The position numbers were made by a program, and so were the translations under genes. From positions 682,001 to 746,000 of the forward strand of contig BCIK01000006.1 in NCBI GenBank assembly GCA_039545295.1: a stretch of DNA of 64,000 nucleotides, written 5' to 3'. Positions within the stretch are counted from its first letter, which is position 1; each line of letters starts with the position of its first letter. The stretch comes from Udeniomyces pyricola (Eukaryota > Basidiomycota > Tremellomycetes > Cystofilobasidiales > Mrakiaceae). Positions 36,477 through 48,100 of the stretch are shown one piece after another. Below the pieces are notes generated by a model. The model searched no databases and was not told where the DNA came from. It saw only the letters and a program-made list of their open reading frames with translations.

Positions 36477-37210
36477 ATAGACTGGAAGTGTAGAGGAGGC
36501 AAAAGAAGTGAAGGGACTAATGGAATGTGGTGGGGGATCTGTGTCGTTCCCCCTCTTAACTCGTTATCTCTGGCCCTCTTTCTCCTATGTCGCCACGGCT
36601 GGCTGAACGATGTAATGACGATACGTTGAGTCTGACATCTTGAAGATGATTGATGGTGGCTTGATGCATGACAAGATAGGTAAATACACACATATATATA
36701 TATATCAATCACGTACGAAGTCGAACGCCGAACAAACTGGAACCCTCGCAGAAGTCAAGAGAGACCGGAAACAAGCCGGAAAAAGAGACGATAAGTAAGG
36801 CAAGAACAACTCATTTGTCAACACTCAAGAGAAAGTTAGAAAGAAACAAAGAAGGAAACCCCCGCAAAAACATGAACCGAAGAATTGGTATCAACAAGTC
36901 ATGATTTCCTGGACAAGCTCGATTCTGTTCCTCCTGACGTACGTACGTCAGCCACCGGCTCGATATTTCTATACATATATATACATACTGTACCATGTAT
37001 TACATGCTCATGAGCGAGAAGACTGTCGCTACGCCCACGCCCAAGACGGATACGATGGCTGCTAAGTACTAACAGACCTAGTGCGACAGCTTACAAGGCT
37101 GTGCGAGACGACCGAATTCCACGGATTAACTTGGATTGACTCTTATGATGAACGATCTCGACATCTGCTAGTCTTCTCCCGCCGCCATACCCTTGCTCAT
37201 CACCCTCATC
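36477..37210. other. Intergenic region with short TA repeats
   Basis: About 730 bases between two plus-strand genes. Small TA runs occur near 36693-36708 and 36972-36986. It should hold the bHLH 3' UTR and the SWD2 promoter. No supported gene. Confidence 0.45.
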
Positions 37211-40012
37211 ATGGCCTCCTCTTCATACTATCCCTCGGGGTCCACATTAAACCCGGCTCTACCTATTCCCTTGACCGCGTCTCTCGTCGTCTGTACCTTC
37301 TTCTTGCCATTCCACCCGCTCTGCCTCGACGCGTCTCGGACTCCTTCCCTTTCCCTGACGCGAGCATCTCCTTTCCTTCGAACCAACCGCCTCCCCCCCA
37401 GTCCAAGTTCAAGCCGGCCAAAGTCTTTTTGGACGCCGTCAACACTCCTCCTTCCATCGACAACCACAACACCAACAGCAGTAGTTCTGCGACCCCGACG
37501 CCCAATGGGACGACCGGGACTAGCGGTGGCGAGCGCAAGACGATTACGAGTTTGACGTTTGACGATTCGGGCGAACATCTCGTGACGGCTGGGGATGACG
37601 ATTCGTTCAAGCTGTGGAACGCAAAGACAGGCAAGTGAGTAGGTCTGAGAAAGACAGAAAACCAGGACAAGAAGAAGAAGCAGGGGGAGATTGGGTTTCT
37701 GGCTTAAATGACAGGATTGCGGGCGGTCGAAACGCGTCGTTGTCGAAAGAGATTCGGTCGGCCCGACGCGACTCAAGCCTTTCCCCTCATTTACTGGACG
37801 CATCATTCCATTTATGTATAACAAAAATCCCCCTTTTCAACACATCTCGGTCCAATGTCCATCTCAGATTCACCAAAGTCTTCTATTCCAAAAAATACGG
37901 TATCGACCATGTCAGGTTCACCCATACCAAGACGAACCTGTTACATGCCAGCACGCGAGGCGATGGTTCGTATTCATCATACAGATTCATATCGATCGAC
38001 CCTTGCTTTCCCCAGCTCTTTGTTTCCTTTGATTATATCCGCTTTTGATAGGATTATCACGGGTCCTGATATATTCTCCATGAACTCTTCACTTCTCGTT
38101 AGATGCTATTCGATATCATTCGTTACACGACAACAAGTATCTGTCTTACTTCAAGGGTCACACCAAGCCGTAAGCTGTTCATCGCTGCGCTTGACTACCT
38201 CTTGAACGTCCCTCATCTCACGTCTTTTTTCTGTTTTGGTTTATTGTCGCTTACCAAATACCTTATGAAAATGGATGAATCAGAGTCATCTCCCTTGATG
38301 TGAACCCTATCAACGACACGTTCATCTCGTCGGCGTTAGACGACGCGGTTCGGCTTTGGGACCTTCGAACGCCCAACTGTGTCGTACGTATACATATATT
38401 CACAGTCGCTTCTATGCTTGGCATTGATGAAAAGGACGAGACAAAGGGAGGGGAAGCGTGCCTTGGTTCCAAGACTGATTCAGTGAACATCAGAGAGGAA
38501 GGGCCACCTACTGAACCGTCGACCACCTCTCTTCCTTTCCACCCGTTCCATCCCTTCTTTGTTCATGATCATTGTCATCGTTTTGTTCGGCTTTTTAACC
38601 TCGTACCAGGGATTCGTCCATGCACCGCATTCTCCCGTCGTGGCGTATGACAACACGGGCGACGTCTTTGCCGTCGCGCGCAATGGGGAGAACGTGATTC
38701 ATATGTATCCGACCATCAATTTCGACGCGGTTTGTCGATTTTTTTTTTTCCATTTCCTTGCCTGATAGAAGACTGACTAGAACGAGACGAATATCACTTG
38801 CTCATCGGCCGTCCTTTTTTTCTCTCCTTTTTTTTTCGATCTACATCTTGACTTTCCTACCTTGCCTTCCTTCCTCTAAATTTCCCAACTCTCAAAACAT
38901 AGGGTCCCTTTGCCACTTTCCGAATCGATGACTCTCCCTCACTCCTCCTTCTAACCTATCCTCCTCGTCCTCCTATGATCACCGCTCTCTTCTTCTCGCC
39001 CAACGGTAAACACCTCCTCGCTCTCACTTCGGGTCACGTACACTATGTTCTCGACGCGTATACCGGAGTCCTTCTCGTCAGGCTCGAAGGCGCAGAGGGG
39101 TTGGATTGGAAGAAGGGTGTGGAGAGTGAGAGGGGGAATAGTGGGGAGGAAGGGGGTTGGAGTGGGGACGGCAAGTTTGTCATTGCTGGTGAGTTAGAAG
39201 AAGCGAGAGCAAGAAGAGAGGGAGAGAGAGAGGGGGAGGAGGAGGAATTGGGGGGGGGGGGGGACACGACGAATCGAATCTTTTTCTTCTCCCTGAGGCG
39301 TGATGAAGTTTTGGTAGAGGTCACTCTGATCACATTTGCTCCCTCCCCCCCTCCCCCCCCCCCCTTGTCTCCTTTTTTTTCTTTCGACTCCTACTCTTAC
39401 CCTTCCTCCTTCCCCCTCCCCGTCCGGTTCTCTCCCTTCCTCCAACCAGGCTCTCAAAACGGTAAGATCCACATTTGGGATCTCATCAATATTCCACCTC
39501 TCATTCCCCCTCCCTCGTCTTACAACCACAACGGGCCGAACCCACCGATGCCATCCCCACCGATGGTGTATCCAACGACGTCCCTTGAAGGCCATGGCGG
39601 GCCCGTGAGGGCAGTCAAGTTCAACCCCAAGTCGGTCATGCTCGCGAGTGGAGGAGAACATTTAGTAAGTTTTTTTTGTCTTCTTCGTCTTTTCTCTCTC
39701 TCTCTCTCTCTCTGGATCTTTTACATTAAAGCAACAAGAAACCAAATTGACCCTCTGACCTTAAACTTCCCCATTTTTTCCTCCTCCCCTCCCCCTTTTT
39801 CCATCCTTCCTTCCTTCCTCTTGACTTACTTCTTCTCACCTTCCTTCTCCCTCTCCCTCTTCCTTCATCTCTCCCTCCCATCCACCCAACTTCCATCATC
39901 CCCCTCTCAGGCGTTCTGGCTCCCGGAACTTCCCACTGGCTCCAGTGGCGGCGGCGGCGGCGGAGATGGTTCCGGAGGAGGGGACACCATGATGGATGGA
40001 ATCTCGAGTTGA
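37211..40012 (+). CDS. SWD2: WD40 protein SWD2 / WDR82
   Basis: Nine exons join in phase to about 432 residues: 37211-37288, 37402-37634, 37868-37965, 38103-38169, 38284-38383, 38610-38729, 38903-39188, 39450-39664, 39911-40012. Diagnostic segments are VSKFKPAKVF, FDDSGEHLVTAGDDDSFKLW, VFYSKKYGIDHVRFTHTKTN, IRYHSLHDNKYLSYFKGHTK, FISSALDDAVRLWDLRTPNC, GPFATFRID, NGKIHIWDLINIPP, and a closing LAFWLPELP. SWD2 is a seven-bladed propeller in the Set1/COMPASS H3K4 methyltransferase and, in yeast, in the cleavage and polyadenylation factor; it links ubiquitylated H2B or Pol II to these machines. This copy is longer than the usual 310-330 residues. The extra length is a Ser/Thr/Asn insert in the first repeat, acidic loops and a Gly-rich tail. 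Confidence 0.95.
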
Positions 40013-40478
40013 TAGCAACGTCTGATCACATCAGGGTCAAATCGGCCAAGTTAAAAAAAAAAAAAGCAAAAAGAGGCCGAGAGGCTACTTACGTCATTAG
40101 GGCGCGAAAGTCAAGGTGGGCCAAACGGCAATGAAAAAAAAAGGGGGCGGAGAGGTTTCTTTCATGCATATGATGATGTGTACGGCATGTATTTTCGTTC
40201 TATGTGTGTTGCCGTGCAAGTGAGAGACGCCCGTTCCAAGATCCGAAAACTATCAATCAAGCAATCGATTTATGATCCTTTTTTTCCTCAACTGTCTTCT
40301 TCTTTCTTCCTGTGATTCCTCCTGCTCGATCGCGATTTTTTTTTCCCCTCTCAATACTGATCTTGGCGCCGCACATATCAACATCAAAGAGGATGACCAA
40401 CACACATCCCTATAGAGAGAGAGAGAGACAAAAATCATCCGAATCTACGCTCTCAACGATTTCAACTCATCCCAATGA
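40013..40478. other. Convergent intergenic region
   Basis: About 470 bases between the ends of SWD2 and the SAP30BP-like gene. It includes A-rich runs near 40052-40064 and 40132-40142 and a short GA run near 40415. Probably two facing 3' UTRs. No gene seen. Confidence 0.5.
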
Positions 40479-42776
40479 TCACTTGCCCATTCTCCGACTC
40501 TGTCTATGACCCCCTTCTTCCCTCTCCCTATCTCGTTTTCTCCCACTTCCTCCTCCCCCTCCTCCTCCTCCTGAACTCCCCAAGATCTCCCCCGCGACAC
40601 CCACGAACCCATATTCTTTCCCCCCACTCACGACGCCTGCTGTTCTCGATCCTCCACCGCCACTGGTACCGCTGCCGCTGGTAATCGAGTTCCCACGGGC
40701 CAAAGCGTCCCTTAACGACGCCTGCTTATCCGCTTTCGACAGCACCGAGCCATGCGAGTTGGAATGGTACGCATACGACGACGAACCCGGGGCGGGCAAG
40801 AGTGGGTTCGGTGGGAAGTAAGGGATCGACGTCGAGGCGTTCGAAGAAGAGGAAGAGGTGAAAGGGATGGTGGATCGGGAAGAGCCCGATGCAAGAGAGG
40901 CGGCGTGCGCTGCAGAGGAACGTTCAGAACGGGCTTTTTGGAGTTCAGCTGGATGAGGTGAGGAAGGACAAGAGGATGAGAGAAAGAGGGGGGGGGGAAG
41001 GGGAGATGAGGGAAAGTGAGAGTGGGTGCGATCAGTTTCTACACGTATATTGATATATACACACATATTACACACACGCGCGCGTAACTTTGCAGAAGAA
41101 AGGATTTGTCCCCTTCATTTTCAATATTCTTTCTCTCTTTCTTCCCCCCCTCCCCCCCCCCCCCCCCTCTTGACCTTCTCTCTTCNNNNNNNNNNNNNNN
41201 NNNNNNNNNNNNNNNNNNNNNNNNNNNNNNNNNNNNNNNNNNNNNNNNNNNNNNNNNNNNNNNNNNNNNNNNNNNNNNCAGAAGAAAGGATTTGTCCCCT
41301 TCATTTTCAATATTCTTTCTCTCTTTCTTCCCCCCCCCCCCCCCCCCCCCCCATCTTGACCAAACGGGCGACCAAACTCACCAATCTTTCCAGCCGACCA
41401 CTCCTTTCTCTCCCCTTTCTTCCACTCCCACAGCCCACCCCGTCGACCCGTCATCATACCCCGTCGCTCATCGACGTCGACGAACGCAACGAGCGTCTTG
41501 TAGATCGTCGGGTTTCGAAAGGCGTGCGACTTCATGAGGGAGTTGTTGAAGTGCGTGCCAGTCGTTTTGAGACGAAGAAAATGGGCGACCTTGGCCTGAG
41601 ATGAGGGGTCAGTTGAAGAAAAAGGTCAACGAAAATAGAAAGGAAGGACAGGCAAAGGGGAAGGACGGGGGAGAGCCAAATTCAGTGTAGGCATGACGAA
41701 TCAGATGTCGCATCCTCATGTGAGGACTCCAAACCCTACATATCCATCCCTTTATGTTCCATCGACGCAAAGAAAAGACAGAAGAAGAAAAAAACAGAAG
41801 AGGATCTGTTCTTCTGCTTGCTTCTCACCTCGAGAGCAGGATCGACCTGATTGCCTGAAGCTTCCATCTTGACTTTCAACCGCTTGAGCCCATATTCCTC
41901 TTCGAACCCTCGGTCTTCCCACCCGTCCGGTCCGTCCTTACCACTGAGGGGAGGAGGTCTGAGGACCCTCTGCAGGACTTCTTCTTCGGTGCCCCATCGC
42001 ATGGAAGAAGATGGGAGCGGCGCTGGTGGAGGCGGTGACGCGTTCATGAGGTCGCGTCGAAGTGGAGACGCTACGCTGTGGGGATTGGATGAGGCTGAAG
42101 GGTTCGTCGGTCGACGGATGAGGTTAGAAGGGAAAGGGAGCTTGGATGAACTTGATCCTGTAGAGGGCTTGTAGGAAGATAGAGAGGAAGGACCAGATGC
42201 CGATGGAACAAGAGGTTGAGAAGAGGTGGATGGAGGACCGTTGGAAGATGGGAATGGCGACGAGGTGGATGGACGATGACCTATCGGTTGAAATGGAGTT
42301 TGGTTTGAATTCATGTCAGGACGTAGTAGGAGGACGACTACATGCGAATCTTGGTATCGGCTGGTGAGATCGACTGACCGATAGGTCCTGTATGTAGACG
42401 AGGCTTGGCCTGAAGCGCAGGCAGGGGATGGAGGGGGGGACGTGACGCGGTTTGAAAGGAAAGGAAAGACGCGGGTTGTTTGTATCGATGACGACCGGCG
42501 ACGGCCATGGGTGGGTCGGGAGAGCAAGAAAAGGAAGAAAAGGGATCTGGTGTCTCGGTTTGATCTAGGCATACGGGGCGACGGTATAGGAGGAACGAGG
42601 CATCGGAGGAGAGACGTACAGTCATCAGGGAGGAGGACGAACCGACGGCGGCATCTTCGTCATCGTCTGAGTACGCATCGAGACCTGTTGGATGGATCGA
42701 TGAGGGCTGTGTGAGCTGGAGCTGAGATGGGTGAAGATACGGAAGGAGATGAGTGCAAAGACGGCTGACCTTGCAT
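40479..42776 (-). CDS. SAP30-binding protein / HCNGP-like protein
   Basis: Six exons join in phase to about 412 residues: 42776-42770 (7 nt, start codon exon), 42684-42620, 42409-42379, 42280-41829, 41595-41382, 40948-40479. The N-terminus MQGLDAYSDDDEDA matches the family pattern of a short tyrosine-acidic motif. The HCNGP domain is HFLRLKTTGTHFNNSL, KSHAFRNPTIYKTLVAFVDV and, after an intron, WSAGKIAELQKARSER. The linker is Ser/Pro-rich. The C-terminus is Gly-rich and then basic (GRKRDREREEGG). Human SAP30BP binds the SAP30 corepressor and has been linked to transcription and splicing in the nucleus. The fungal role is inferred. The domain half with LWEWKKGERKEW is diverged from the usual PKDVWDP-type stretch. 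The last intron contains the assembly gap. Confidence 0.85.
41094..41356. other. Assembly gap flanked by duplicated intron sequence
   Basis: About 93 N (41186-41278) lie inside the last intron of the SAP30BP-like gene. The ~58 bases before the poly-C on the left (from 41094) are repeated after the gap (from 41279), and both copies run through a poly-C tract into CTTGACC. This looks like two contig ends covering the same locus and placed side by side. Confidence 0.85.
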
Positions 42777-43114
42777 GGTGTGGGGATGATGTGTCTATAT
42801 GGGAGACTTGATCTGGATTAGATCCGTCATGAAGATGTTCGATGTGGGAGGACGCGAGGAGAGAGAGAGCATTGTCGTTTCGTTTGGGTTGTACTTGGTT
42901 AGTCACCAGTGAAATCTTGTGTATATCATACATGATATATATATATATTGTACATATCATACATAATATATATATTGCGCACATCATACATGTCATATAT
43001 TGATCTAATATGTAATATGTAACCATCTAATATGTAACCATCTGATATATAATATATCTTCGTCCAATACATGATATATATCCATCTGATATACAAGATC
43101 AATCTTCCCATCCA
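42777..43114. promoter_or_regulatory. Divergent promoter, SAP30BP-like / ANCHR-like, AT-rich
   Basis: 338 bases between divergent starts. Positions about 42928-43095 are a chain of ATATAT, CATACAT, AATATGTAACC and GATATA units with many partial self-complementary stretches. It could form hairpins and be nucleosome-poor. No defined factor site is assigned. Confidence 0.55.
42928..43095. repeat. Degenerate AT-rich repeat cluster
   Basis: Interspersed (TA)n runs and repeated words such as CATACAT and AATATGTAACCATCT (two adjacent copies near 43007-43035) in the divergent promoter. Confidence 0.75.
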
Positions 43115-44555
43115 ATGCATACTATCACCATGACCCACGCCGACCTGCTTCGACGCTTTCAAGCCCTCAAATCTTCATCCTCTCCATCTCAGTCTACTGT
43201 CGCTTCGTCTTCCACTACCGATCCAGCCACTCATGCCGATGATGATGATGATGAGGTAACCTATTCATCACGCTGACCATTCACTGATCCACATTCTCGC
43301 TTTGGCTACTACGACTCATTCGACACTCGCTCTCGCGTCCTGCCAACTCATGAAACCCCCACCCATCTCATTGTTGATTCTCATCACCAGGTCGAAGCAT
43401 ACCTTGCCGCATTTGCTCAGGAAAACCATTCCACTCTGATCGATCTTGATCCATCTCAACCAGCAACAAATGCTGCTCTTGCCATTGCCGCAGTCTTACG
43501 ACCCGACGGACGTCCTGCATCTTCCCAACCAACCCCGACTCTCCCCTCCGAAGAGCAACTTGAATGGGAGACGAAAGCACTCTTACAACAAGTCTTGGCG
43601 TTAGGTGTCGACGTTACCGATGCGTCTCGTCAGACTGAACAGGAAGAGGTGGATGGAGAAGACGCCGATGACCAGTTCAATGAGGAAATTATCGTGCATC
43701 AGGCCGTAGACGAAGCTCGACTCTTCCCTGATACACCTCCCGATCAACATCAACAACAACGACAATCATCACATGATTCACTTCTTCCGAATTCATCAAT
43801 CGACCCATCACTATCCCACACATCGCCATCGTCCGCTCGCTCGCCCTCTGATGCATCTCTAAACAGTCAAGATCACGATGTAGATCCCATCCACACTCGA
43901 TTAGCATCCTTAACCTCACCTCCACTAACTCAACCACAGCTTCCCACGCCAATCCTTGGATCCTCTCTGGATTCTTCCACCGGAACACAAGCCGAGTCCA
44001 CTCCTTCCACATCAAGTATCGCCCGCCTACTCGCTCTCACACCATCTTCTACCCTCCCCATAACACCCAATCGTCTCTCAAACTCCTCCACAAACTCCGC
44101 CAAACAAGCCTTGGCGAAGACGTCGATGCAGAACAAGCAGAAGAAGGTGTTTAGTGTACCAGGATGGGAAGCCGAGCGAGATCAGGACGTTGAGAGCTGG
44201 TGTTNTTNNTCCCCCCCCCCCCCCCTGAATATCCCCCCTCTTCAAAAGTCCCTCTCTTTCGATGATGGTCTCGCGTACAATTACAAGGAGATCTCCACTA
44301 ATACCCACGTTGTAAAACCTCTTCCCTACCTCCCGCTCTCGTTTTCCATACTCACACTCACACACCTACACAGGTATCTGTTCAGCCGACGCCACGCTTC
44401 TCTGTGGAGGTTGTGAAGACGACCTTTACTGCGTCTCGTGTTTCACCCAAGGACATGCGGAAGAAGGCGCCGAGGAGATGAGACGCCATCGGCCGAGAAG
44501 ATTCGTCTTTCGAGGTGGGTCTGGAAAGACGGCGTCGGTGAGGGGCAAGAGGTGA
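43115..44555 (+). CDS. ANCHR/ZFYVE19-like protein with B-box-type zinc motif
   Basis: Three exons join in phase to about 378 residues: 43115-43255, 43391-44204, 44374-44555. The start ATG 43115 has a second in-frame ATG five codons later. The N-terminal helix (HADLLRRFQALKSS) is followed by an acidic run and a conserved-looking block (EAYLAAFAQENHST, EEQLEWETKALLQQVLALGV). The middle is Ser/Pro-rich. The C-terminal zinc motif is split by the last intron: WCCICSADATLLCGGC then EDDLYCVSCFTQGH and a final histidine (RRHRPRRF). It is typical of ANCHR-like proteins, which in animals act in the abscission (NoCut) checkpoint; a fungal role is unproven. Unknown bases at about 44205 and 44208-44209 sit at the 5' splice site. 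The reading frame needs G at 44205. Confidence 0.83.
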
Positions 44556-45177
44556 GGGGAAGATGAAGAGCAGAGAAAGAGGATGCAGAGGTACGGGAAG
44601 AGAGGGGGGGGGAGGATGCGGATACAAGGGAAGGGTTCAATACATATATACTACATGCATGTGCGTATGCGCTGTTTGTATCATCCAATGATCTATCAGC
44701 ACGATTGACATTGCGCCACGGCTGTGCGCAGTCGCAGTAGAGTAATTCATGCATGCGATATAAGCCCGCAAAGTTTCGTTTCGTTATCGTGTTACATCGT
44801 GTGTTTCAGCAACATATGATTCTGGTAAGTGGTCAGTCCGGTCCAAGTGCCGAGTATGTTTCCCAAACTGCGTCGTGAGTTGAGGTTCGTTCGTTCGTTC
44901 GTTCATGCGTCACGTCCGTCCGTCCGTCACGTCCGTCCGACGAACAATCAACAATGTTGCACAATCCATCAATCAATTGTGATTATCAAGCTCATAAGTA
45001 AGATTCTCTCAATGACGTGTTTTCCTAAACACATCTGATACTACTATCGTCATTATCCAACCCTAGTTCCATACAGTTAACAGCCCACACGTACACGTAT
45101 CGTATATTCACCTGAATCCTCCTCGGGATTAAATCAAAGAGTACCATCCAAGCCGGCCCATCAACCAAACGGAGAGC
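44556..45177. other. Convergent intergenic region with tetranucleotide repeats
   Basis: About 620 bases between the ends of the ANCHR-like and multicopper oxidase genes. It holds GTTC units (about 44886-44903) followed by CGTC/CCGT units (about 44908-44940). No gene seen. Confidence 0.5.
44886..44940. repeat. Tetranucleotide repeats (GTTC)n and (CCGT)n
   Basis: About four to five GTTC units followed by two clusters of CCGT joined by CACGT. Simple sequence in a convergent intergenic region. Confidence 0.8.
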
Positions 45178-48100
45178 TTACGAGAGGGCCGCACATTGCT
45201 CGCGCAACGCACTCGGCATCGTCTCCGCAAGGTTCGCAAGAGAAGAGGAAGATGGGACGTTGAGGACTTGCATGAGGAGGCCTGTCAAGGAAAAAAAAAA
45301 AAAGCGAAGAGGTCAAAGGGAGAGTATGAGTGGAAGATTGAGATGGAGTATCAGGACGTAGGAGTTCAGTTGAATATTCCTCGATCTTGGTTTTTTGGGG
45401 TTGGGAGTTGGTATGAGAGATATATACAGAGTCAGAGAGATTACGAACCGAGTTCCATGTGCCATACGATATGGCAGTGGAAAGCCCAGATGCCCGGGTT
45501 CGACGTCTCAAAGCGCAGGATCCTGATATTGATCATGACAACGTTGATATAGTTTTGATTTGATGCAGTATGTGTTCAAAAAAAAAAGGGGGGGCAGGGG
45601 AGGCATCAGGAGGGCAAGGAAGTTGGGTGAACGTCAGAACAAGATGGAGATTGATCGTGAATTGAATGTGTCAAACAACACCCCGATCGATCCAAGCAGG
45701 TAGTGACTGTTTTGGTAGCCAATAAGTTGATTTGATCGAATACGGTATAACGAGGACATACGCATAGCTATACGCTTGGATGATGATGGTGTCTCGTCTG
45801 AAGCATCAGAATCATGCAGCCAAAAAAAAAATCCCAACAAAAGGTCGAGGGCCAGGGCGTGGTTAGCGTTCAATTTGAGTGGCAAGCGTCGTATGTGATA
45901 TGTATAAGCAAGTGAACGAGCGTCCAACGACGGCCAAACGTCGAAGAGTTAGGTGCACTGCCAGAGTTATGTTTTATGGAGAGAACCGCGACGACGTGTA
46001 GGAACACGTACCTCATGGCGTTGGCAGTTTCGTGAATACTCGGAGAGCTGCCTGGATTGTACTCTCCTGCGCCTGCTTGCATGAGCCAAAACGTGTGGCC
46101 TACATAGGACGGATGAGCGAATGGATACAATCCATCAGTTGTAGTCGAGAGGTGAAGCGAAGTCTTCGTTGGAGAGAGAGAGATGTTGCTGCTTTGCTAC
46201 ATATCCTGGTGGTTTGATTGATCGATCGAGGTCTTACCATGTAGATGGAAGGGATGATCTCCATCATCGAGGTTATTCTGAAACCCACAAAGCCAACAGC
46301 AGCGACCACAACAATCACAGGCACAGGAAAGAATCCAAGGAAGAATAGGGAAATTTTTGAGAAACACGAAGGTCCATCAGTCAATTGGTCAGATGATGTT
46401 GAAGAAGAATCATGGTTCCGAGGCAAGACGGTCGGGATCGACACGAGATCCCGGTCGGATGACACGCAGCCATACTTACGACGATCAAATCTAGAACTTG
46501 ATAACCTTGGTTCACGACTATGATGACCCTCGTTAGCGCAGTTCACATTACCCACCAAGCAATCGACCGAAAAGAGTAAGTATTCCCATCCTCGATGACA
46601 AAACAAACCAAAAGATAACCAAACCAAATCAAGACGCACCCATCAACTGACTCTCGTCCTGCTCATCCATCAGCGCCGCCTCAGAAGCGTTGAATTGAGC
46701 ATCGGCATTGAGGGTGTTGAGAAGCGTGGCTTGGTTCGAACCGAGAGGTTCCCAAGACGTCGAATTCATAAACGCCAGGAACCTGCCGTCGGTGAGGTAC
46801 TGAAGCGAAACTGTCACGGTCTCGGTCCTTGATCAAATTGGGATCAAGAAATAGAGAGAGGTGTATATGGACGTTTGAATCAGCTTGTATACACATAAGT
46901 GTGTGTGTATGGAGGCACGGTCGGAAAGAGGTGTATGTTGTCTAAGATGCTTACTTGGTCGCCGTGGGGATCGAGATGGGAGAAGATGGACGGAGATCTC
47001 CATTGTACCCATAGTTGAGATCAGGAAGGGATGGAGAAGAGGAGGAGGAGGTCGTGTTGCGAGGAAGCCAATTGTCAAGGGCAGATAAAGAGGAATTATT
47101 GGTGTTGTTGTCGATGGTTGTGGTGAGAGAAGAGGCATTGGATGCGTTGTAGTAGAGAATGCCAAGAGTCAAAGGATTGAGCTTGGGGTTGTCATCTGTC
47201 AAGTTCCGAAAGAGAATAAAAAACAAATTCTGACTGATCAGAGGGGAATGATAAAACGAGTTCTTGAATTTGTGTGCAATGTAAAAGGCTTTACATGTGA
47301 ACATATCGCTCTGTCGAAACGTCCCACCCCACGTCCCGGAAAGAAGGAGTGTATCAGTCCCATCTGTGAGCACTAGAACGACACAGAACGTCGCGATCAG
47401 TGAGACTGACCATGAGCTCCGAGCGTATCCAATAAGACGAAGCGGTTTGATTTAGCTCGACAATGACCGAGTATCTTTGGGCGACAGCGAGGACGAGGCC
47501 TGCCACTGACACAGGCTCTACGGCAACTCCATCCGCTTCAATGACCGTCAGTGTATGGTTGTCGATTGAGAAGCGAACCGCAGCAAAGGATCCTGTGCAA
47601 GAACGGGCATATCAACCAAGAGTATAAGAAGCATTAGTCCCATCTGATCTCACTTGCCCCAAGGGAAAGAGTGTGGTAAGTTTTATCGACCCACCCGAAT
47701 TGATAAGTCGTAATCTATGGCGAGTACCAGCCTCAAGTGTGAAATTCCAGTACTGCTCAGGCTGGCTGATATCGATACAGGTGAGATTGGCAGCGATAGT
47801 TGATGCGACATCGCTACTTGAGCCAGGGTTACGAGCGGCGAGGGCACGACGACGACGACGGCGTTCGGAAATCACTGAGTCGCTCGATGGGGTGTAAGCG
47901 CATGTTGAGCTCGAGATACCATTGATGTAGCTAAACAATCATCGAACAGGCAGAACAAATGTTATGCGATGTACGAGAGAAAGGAAGAGGCAGCGAAGAG
48001 AGTTTGCCAACCTACCCTCCGTCGGGGACAGGTTCATCGCCTGGTTGCCCGTCGATCCCTGTGCCGAGAGCTGTATACTATCGGGTGGGTGCACATTTGT

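Noticed and set aside
39190..39450. Reading straight through intron 7 of SWD2 as coding sequence
   Set aside because: The frame is open but contains a poly-G tract, a poly-C tract and low-complexity ARRE/GEE and Phe/Ser/Pro text. GTGAGT and CCAACCAG signals remove it and restore the propeller sequence VIAGSQNGKIHIWD.
42312..42314. ATG at 42314 (MNSNQTPF) as start of the SAP30BP-like gene
   Set aside because: The sequence around it fits an intron. Splicing GG|GTCATC at 42281 joins the conserved upstream N-terminus in phase, so this ATG is probably intronic.
46735..46750. Possible tRNA T-arm (GGTTCGAACC)
   Set aside because: Palindromic word inside a secure exon of the multicopper oxidase, with no D-arm, anticodon stem or acceptor pairing nearby.
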